A DNA stretch of 64,000 nt from UBA1479 sp002706405 (lineage in GTDB: Bacteria > Pseudomonadota > Alphaproteobacteria > Rhodospirillales > Casp-alpha2). This document shows positions 60,118 through 64,000 of this stretch, piece by piece (within the stretch, counting starts at the first letter, position 1; each line of letters begins with the position of its first letter). Location: positions 186,001 through 250,000 of the forward strand of contig CAXATO010000001.1 in assembly GCA_963972255.1 (NCBI GenBank), in the 5' to 3' direction. The translations under genes and the position numbers were made by a program. A model generated the notes under the pieces. The model saw nothing but the letters and a program-made list of their open reading frames with translations. It did no database searches and was not told the DNA's origin.

Positions 60118-60900
60118 ATGAAAGCAGTCATGTTGGCCGCCGGCGTCGGTCGTCGCCTTTTCGGCGACGGTAACGACGATCCTCCCAAGGCCCTTCTTCA
60201 GTTCGGCGACCGCACGCTGCTGGCCCGTCATATCGAGGTTTTGACCCAGCTTGGGGTCGAGGAGCTGATCGTCGTCGTCGGCCATAAGAAGGAAATGATC
60301 AAGGAAGAACTGGCTCGCGTGGCGCCCAAGGGCTTCGCGCGCACCCTGTTCAATCCGCGCTTCAAGGAAAGCCCGATCCTGTCCCTGGCCCGGGCGGGCG
60401 AGGTTCTGCGCTCGGGCGACCGGGTCTTGTTCATGGACGCCGACGTCTATTACCACGACGATCTGCTGAAGGTTCTGATCGCCAGCCGCCACCAGACCTG
60501 CATCATCCTGGACCGGGATTTCGTGCCGGGCGACGAGCCGGTGAAGACCTGCGTGCGCGACGGCGTTCTGGTTGATTTCGGCAAGAAGGTGTTCGAGCCC
60601 CATGACACGGTCGGAGAATGGCCGGGCTTCCTGACCATGGCGCCGGACATCGCGCAGCGGGTCGCCGACCGCGCGGACGAGTTGTCCCAAGGCGACATGC
60701 CGGGCTTCGTTTATGAAGATGCCTTCTGCGACGTCATGAAGGCGTCGGAACCGGGCACCTTCGGCTACGAAGACGTGACGGGCATTCCGTGGATCGAGAT
60801 TGATTTTCCCGAGGACCGGGAGCGGGCGGCCACGGAAATCCGCGCCAAGATCGCGGCCTACAAGCCCATGTCCGAACGTGTCGGCACCGCCGCCGAGTAG
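60118..60900 (+). CDS. Nucleotidyltransferase, phosphocholine/inositol-phosphate cytidylyltransferase-like
   Basis: A 260-residue NTP transferase. MKAVMLAAGVGRRLFGD is the nucleotide loop, PPKALLQFGDRTLLARHIEVL the substrate-activating Lys region and LFMDADVYYHDDLLKVL the metal-binding Asp pair. It resembles LicC-type phosphocholine and IPCT-type inositol-1-phosphate cytidylyltransferases. ATG 60118 is preferred on alignment; ATG 60082 is possible. With the CDP-alcohol phosphatidyltransferase at 61776 it forms a two-step CDP-headgroup route, inside the hopanoid cluster. Confidence 0.82.
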   Translation: MKAVMLAAGVGRRLFGDGNDDPPKALLQFGDRTLLARHIEVLTQLGVEELIVVVGHKKEMIKEELARVAPKGFARTLFNPRFKESPILSLARAGEVLRSGDRVLFMDADVYYHDDLLKVLIASRHQTCIILDRDFVPGDEPVKTCVRDGVLVDFGKKVFEPHDTVGEWPGFLTMAPDIAQRVADRADELSQGDMPGFVYEDAFCDVMKASEPGTFGYEDVTGIPWIEIDFPEDRERAATEIRAKIAAYKPMSERVGTAAE

Positions 60901-60906
60901 GTCTCG

Positions 60907-61665
60907 CTAAACTCTAAAGACGTATTGTTTCGCCGGGTCGCGGTCGATGTCCGGCGGGTAGTTCTTGTGCTTGTCCGCGTAGTAGCGGTCCATGAAATCA
61001 CCTGCCGAGGCGCGATTGTAGGTGGCGTAATAGATGCGGCGGGTCTTGTCGCTCAGGTTCGCTTCCGACGCATGAGGGGCGAAGCTGTCGAAGAACACCA
61101 CGTCACCGGGATTGGTCGGCACGGGCTGGAAATCCATGTCGGCCATGTCGGCGTCGGTCATGGGTTCCCAAGACCGGAACATGCCCTTCTTGTGATGGCC
61201 GCGGACCATCTTCAGGCAGCCGTTTTCTTCCGTCGCAGGATCAATGGACACCAGGGCCGAGATGAAGAAATCCGTGTAGGCATCCCAGCCGGCCTGGGAA
61301 TCCTGATGCGGCTTGAAGCCGTCACCGCCGGGCATCTTGAAATTGATCTTTTCCTTGAACAGGGCCGCCTCTTCGCCCAGCAACTGGCCCGTGGGTCCGC
61401 GCAGGGCTTCGGCCAGGGCGCCGAACCCGTCATGAAACGGGGAAATGCGCTCGATCCGGCTGACCAGGTTGTCGTCCGGGTTCTTCTGGCTTTTCTCATG
61501 GAACACCCAATGGCGGCCCGAAACTTCAGGCAGGGCCAGGACCTCGTCGGTCCACACCCCGATGCGCGCCATGTCGTCGGCGGAAAACCCGCCGCGCAGG
61601 ACAAGGTAGCCGTCATCGGCGAATTGTTTGATCTGGGCGTCGGTAAGTACGGGTGTATTCAGCAT
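60907..61665 (-). CDS. Phytanoyl-CoA dioxygenase (PhyH)-family Fe(II)/2-oxoglutarate oxygenase
   Basis: A 252-residue PhyH oxygenase. Iron ligands are in FKPHQDSQAGW (His-x-Asp) and FAPHASEANLS (distal His), and the 2-oxoglutarate Arg in KTRRIYYATYNR. FADDGYLVLRG opens the domain. Members hydroxylate fatty acyls, small metabolites or phosphonates (PhnY/TmpA). Its place among lipid genes suggests hydroxylation of a hopanoid or headgroup, while the PhnZ-like gene 12 kb away makes a phosphonate role thinkable. Convergent with the nucleotidyltransferase gene. Confidence 0.87.
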   Translation of the reverse strand: MLNTPVLTDAQIKQFADDGYLVLRGGFSADDMARIGVWTDEVLALPEVSGRHWVFHEKSQKNPDDNLVSRIERISPFHDGFGALAEALRGPTGQLLGEEAALFKEKINFKMPGGDGFKPHQDSQAGWDAYTDFFISALVSIDPATEENGCLKMVRGHHKKGMFRSWEPMTDADMADMDFQPVPTNPGDVVFFDSFAPHASEANLSDKTRRIYYATYNRASAGDFMDRYYADKHKNYPPDIDRDPAKQYVFRV

Positions 61666-61775
61666 GATTTCTTCAACGGCAGTGCCGATGCCGGTTGCCT
61701 TTTGTCACAATTTTCATGATGTTCCGGGCTAGCCTATCGCCCCATGTAATCCCGCCCGTAGCCGGAGGCAAGACC

Positions 61776-62435
61776 ATTAGTCACAATACCTGGATCCACA
61801 AGGTCGCGCGCCTGACCGTGACCAAACCTTTGATGGCGACGGGCAGCCGCATCACGCCGAGCCAAGTGACCGTCGTGCGCATGGCAACGGGTATCGCCGC
61901 CGCCGCCGCCTTCGCCATCGGCCCATCGCCGTGGTTGGACCTGCCGTGGTGGCAGATCGGCGCGGTTCTGTTCATCCTGTCCATGGTGCTGGACCGGGGC
62001 GATGGCGACTACGCCCGCCAATCGGGACAGACCAGCGCCGCCGGCCATAAGTTCGACCTGATCGCCGACGCCGTGTGCAACGCCATCATCTTCGTCGGCC
62101 TGGGCATCGGGCTGCGGGGCGGTGAATGGGGCATGCTGGCCATCCCCATGGGCGTTCTCGCCGGCGCGTCGGTGACCTTTATCCTGTGGATGGTCATGCG
62201 CATGGAAAGCCTGGCGGGCGCGCGCAGCGCCGAACTGGGCTCGTTCATGGGATTCGATCCCGACGACGCCATCCTGGTTGCGCCGATTATGGTGCTTCTC
62301 GGCTACCAGGAAGCGCTTCTGGTCGCGGCCACCATCGGCGCCCCCGGCTTTGCGCTGCTGTTTGCGGTGCAATGGGGGATCAAGTACCGGGCCCGCCGCC
62401 GCGCCCTGGCCGAAGGCGGAAAGCCGGAGGAATGA
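61776..62435 (+). CDS. CDP-alcohol phosphatidyltransferase
   Basis: A ~219-residue integral-membrane enzyme with five or six spans. The full signature D-x2-DG-x2-AR-x8-G-x3-D-x3-D is present, from LDRGDGDYARQSG to FDLIADAV. The family-like N-terminus begins at SHNTWIHK; no ATG, GTG or TTG fits, but an ATT at 61776 has GGAGG seven bases upstream and is taken as the start. In-frame ATGs at 61716/61719 lack a ribosome site. The stop overlaps hpnN by ATGA. It would move a phospho-headgroup from its CDP form to a lipid acceptor. Confidence 0.83.
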   Translation: MSHNTWIHKVARLTVTKPLMATGSRITPSQVTVVRMATGIAAAAAFAIGPSPWLDLPWWQIGAVLFILSMVLDRGDGDYARQSGQTSAAGHKFDLIADAVCNAIIFVGLGIGLRGGEWGMLAIPMGVLAGASVTFILWMVMRMESLAGARSAELGSFMGFDPDDAILVAPIMVLLGYQEALLVAATIGAPGFALLFAVQWGIKYRARRRALAEGGKPEE

Positions 62436-64000
62436 CCGAGGCCGCGGCCGCATTTCCGGGAACCTTGTTCCGAGCCTGGGTCGGCTTGGTCCGTCGTGGT
62501 GCTTGGGCGGTCGTGCTGCTGTCCATCATCGGCGCCGGGCTGACGCTTTCCTATCTGCAGCGCAATCTGGCGATCCATACGGACACCACGGACATGCTGT
62601 CCGCCGACCTGCCGTTCCGCAAAAACAACAGCACGGTCAATCGCCTGTTCCCGCAGTTGAGCGACAATATCCTGCTGGTCCTGGACGGTGCGGTGCCGGA
62701 ACGGGTCGACCGTGCGGCGCGGGAATTTCGCGCTCGGCTTATGGCGCAGCCGCAAACCTTCGGCAGCCTGTTCGACCCGGAAGGGGATCCGTTCCTGCAA
62801 GAGAACGGCCTGTTGTTCCTGGACGTGGCGGAACTGGAAGACCTGACCGGCCGCCTCGCCGAAGCGCAGCCCTTCCTCGCCAGCCTGTGGGGCGATGCCA
62901 GTCTGGCGACCCTGTTCGACCTGCTGCGCCAGGGAATCGAACAGCAGCTTGACGGCAAGGCGCCGCCCGTGGCCCTGGCCAAGGTACTCAACCTGTTGGC
63001 CGATGTTGGTGAGAAGCGGGCCAAGGGCGAGGACGCGATCCTGTCCTGGCAGCGCCTGCTGGCCGGGGAAGATGACGCCGTGGCGCGGCGGTTCATCGTG
63101 CTAAAGCCGCCGCTGGATTTCGCTTCGCTGCAGCCGGCGGGCAAGCCGATCGCTGCCCTCAAGGATCTGCGCCGGGAATTGAAGCTGGACGGGGCGGGGG
63201 CCGTGCGCCTGCGCATCTCCGGCTCCGCCGCGCTGCAGCAGGATGAACTGAAAAGCGTCGAGCGCGGCATGGGCATGGCGGGGGCGCTGTCGTTTGTCCT
63301 GGTTCTGGCGTTGTTGATCCTCGGCCTGCGGTCGCTGCGCATGGTCATTGCCGTGCTGGCAACCCTGATCCTGGGCCTTGTCTGGACGGCCGGTTTCGCG
63401 ATCTGGGCGCTTGGAGCCCTCAACCTGATTTCCGTCGCCTTCGCCGTGCTGTTCATCGGGCTCAGCGTCGACTTCGGCATCCATTTCGCCTTGCGTTACC
63501 GGGAACACCGTGCCGGAGGCTTGGACAACGGCGCGGCGCTGGAGGCCACGGCGGCGGCGGGCGGCGGGGGGCTGACGCTTTGCGCCGTGGCGGCGGCCAT
63601 CGCCTTTTACTCCTTTTTGCCGACCGACTACGTGGGCCTCGCCGAGTTGGGCCTGATCGCGGGGTCCGGCATGTTCATCGCCCTGGCCGCGAACCTGACC
63701 GTGCTGCCCGCCCTGTTGACCCTGATGCCCGCCGCGGCGGGCCGCCGTGACGGTCATGTGGGATGGACCGATCGGGCGCGCCGCGCCCTGCAGGGCCATC
63801 CCCGTCGGGTGCTGATCGGGGCCGTGGTCGTGGCGGTTATCGGCTTGGCTGCCGTGCCCCAGGCGCGGTTCGATTTCGATCCCCTGAACCTGCAGGACCG
63901 GACCTTGGAATCGGTTGCCGTGGTCCACGAACTGGCGGCCGGGGAGGGGGCATCGACCTACAGCGCCACGGTGCTGGCCCCCGACGTGGCGGCGGCACGG
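62432..64000 (+). CDS. hpnN: Hopanoid transporter HpnN (RND/MMPL family), 5' part
   Basis: Open through the right edge: 523 codons of an ~850-residue protein. One N-terminal span (AWAVVLLSIIGAGLTLSYL), an MMPL periplasmic loop starting NLAIHTDTTDMLSADLPFRKN, then spans from GALSFVLVLALLILGLRSL. LNLISVAFAVLFIGLSVDFGIHFALRY is the RND helix-4 motif. HpnN moves hopanoids to the outer membrane. ATG overlaps the CDP-alcohol phosphatidyltransferase stop, so that enzyme and HpnN are co-translated. Confidence 0.93.
   Translation, partial: MTEAAAAFPGTLFRAWVGLVRRGAWAVVLLSIIGAGLTLSYLQRNLAIHTDTTDMLSADLPFRKNNSTVNRLFPQLSDNILLVLDGAVPERVDRAAREFRARLMAQPQTFGSLFDPEGDPFLQENGLLFLDVAELEDLTGRLAEAQPFLASLWGDASLATLFDLLRQGIEQQLDGKAPPVALAKVLNLLADVGEKRAKGEDAILSWQRLLAGEDDAVARRFIVLKPPLDFASLQPAGKPIAALKDLRRELKLDGAGAVRLRISGSAALQQDELKSVERGMGMAGALSFVLVLALLILGLRSLRMVIAVLATLILGLVWTAGFAIWALGALNLISVAFAVLFIGLSVDFGIHFALRYREHRAGGLDNGAALEATAAAGGGGLTLCAVAAAIAFYSFLPTDYVGLAELGLIAGSGMFIALAANLTVLPALLTLMPAAAGRRDGHVGWTDRARRALQGHPRRVLIGAVVVAVIGLAAVPQARFDFDPLNLQDRTLESVAVVHELAAGEGASTYSATVLAPDVAAAR

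Noticed and set aside
1..64000. tRNA, rRNA, CRISPR array, transposase or phage genes
   Set aside because: Intergenic gaps were read for T-loop motifs, spaced repeats and transposase-like frames; none was found.

Overview
The window reads as chromosome of a GC-rich, free-living alphaproteobacterium, most likely a Rhodospirillales-type or related marine or soil lineage. The basis is high GC with mostly G/C-ending codons, a full hopanoid cluster (hpnC, hpnB, hpnD, hpnE, shc, hpnG, hpnH, hpnA, hpnN with ispH), a TAXI-type TRAP transporter, C3-sulfonate (sulfolactate/sulfopyruvate) genes, and many acyl-CoA and 2-hydroxyacid oxidoreductases. No phage, insertion sequence, CRISPR array, tRNA or rRNA gene was recognised. 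The genus cannot be fixed from sequence alone.

Layout. 1-3.2 kb: end of a crotonase gene, then amtB-glnK preceded by an NtrC-box-like inverted repeat, then a hydroxypyruvate isomerase-like gene. 3.2-20.7 kb: a LysR gene divergent from a ten-gene plus-strand catabolic operon (MmgE/PrpD, MaoC, acyl-CoA dehydrogenase, CoA-transferase, LeuC-like, LeuD-like, a four-domain rhodanese protein, a beta-decarboxylating dehydrogenase, a ketopantoate-reductase-like enzyme and a malate/lactate-dehydrogenase-like enzyme). It meets head-on a four-gene minus-strand operon carrying paralogues of two of these genes; an MFS gene lies beyond. 20.7-25.1 kb: a solute-binding protein, a DsbA-fold isomerase, an alpha/beta hydrolase, a GST and a second MFS carrier. 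25.2-27.6 kb: a LuxO/NtrC-type sigma-54 activator facing a receiver protein and an Hpt protein, which together look like a phosphorelay.

27.7-38.7 kb: gamma-glutamyltransferase-like gene, TAXI-TRAP transporter, a split TPP-dependent 2-oxoacid decarboxylase, a SnoaL/NTF2-like protein, a sensor kinase, an aldehyde dehydrogenase, an SDR and a hemerythrin protein. 38.7-39.5 kb is about 800 bp with no convincing gene. 39.5-48.8 kb: a cysteine-dioxygenase-like cupin, a stand-alone cNMP-binding protein, then a GntR regulator divergent from comD-comE-slcC-comC (sulfopyruvate decarboxylase and the two sulfolactate dehydrogenases), followed by an AT-richer membrane protein, a GlcD-type FAD oxidase, a DadA-type amino acid oxidase and a PhnZ-like HD oxygenase.

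48.8-64 kb: the hopanoid region. HpnC, HpnD and HpnE make squalene from farnesyl diphosphate, Shc cyclises it, HpnH and HpnG extend it through adenosylhopane, HpnB and HpnA are further hopanoid-cluster enzymes, IspH supplies isoprenoid precursor, and MlaC-like HpnM and RND-type HpnN are transport proteins. Inserted before hpnN is a nucleotidyltransferase plus CDP-alcohol phosphatidyltransferase pair with a PhyH dioxygenase. This looks like a CTP-activated polar-lipid headgroup module and is the strongest candidate for an undescribed function in the window. The C3-sulfonate genes and the LysR-controlled acid-catabolism operon are the next best.
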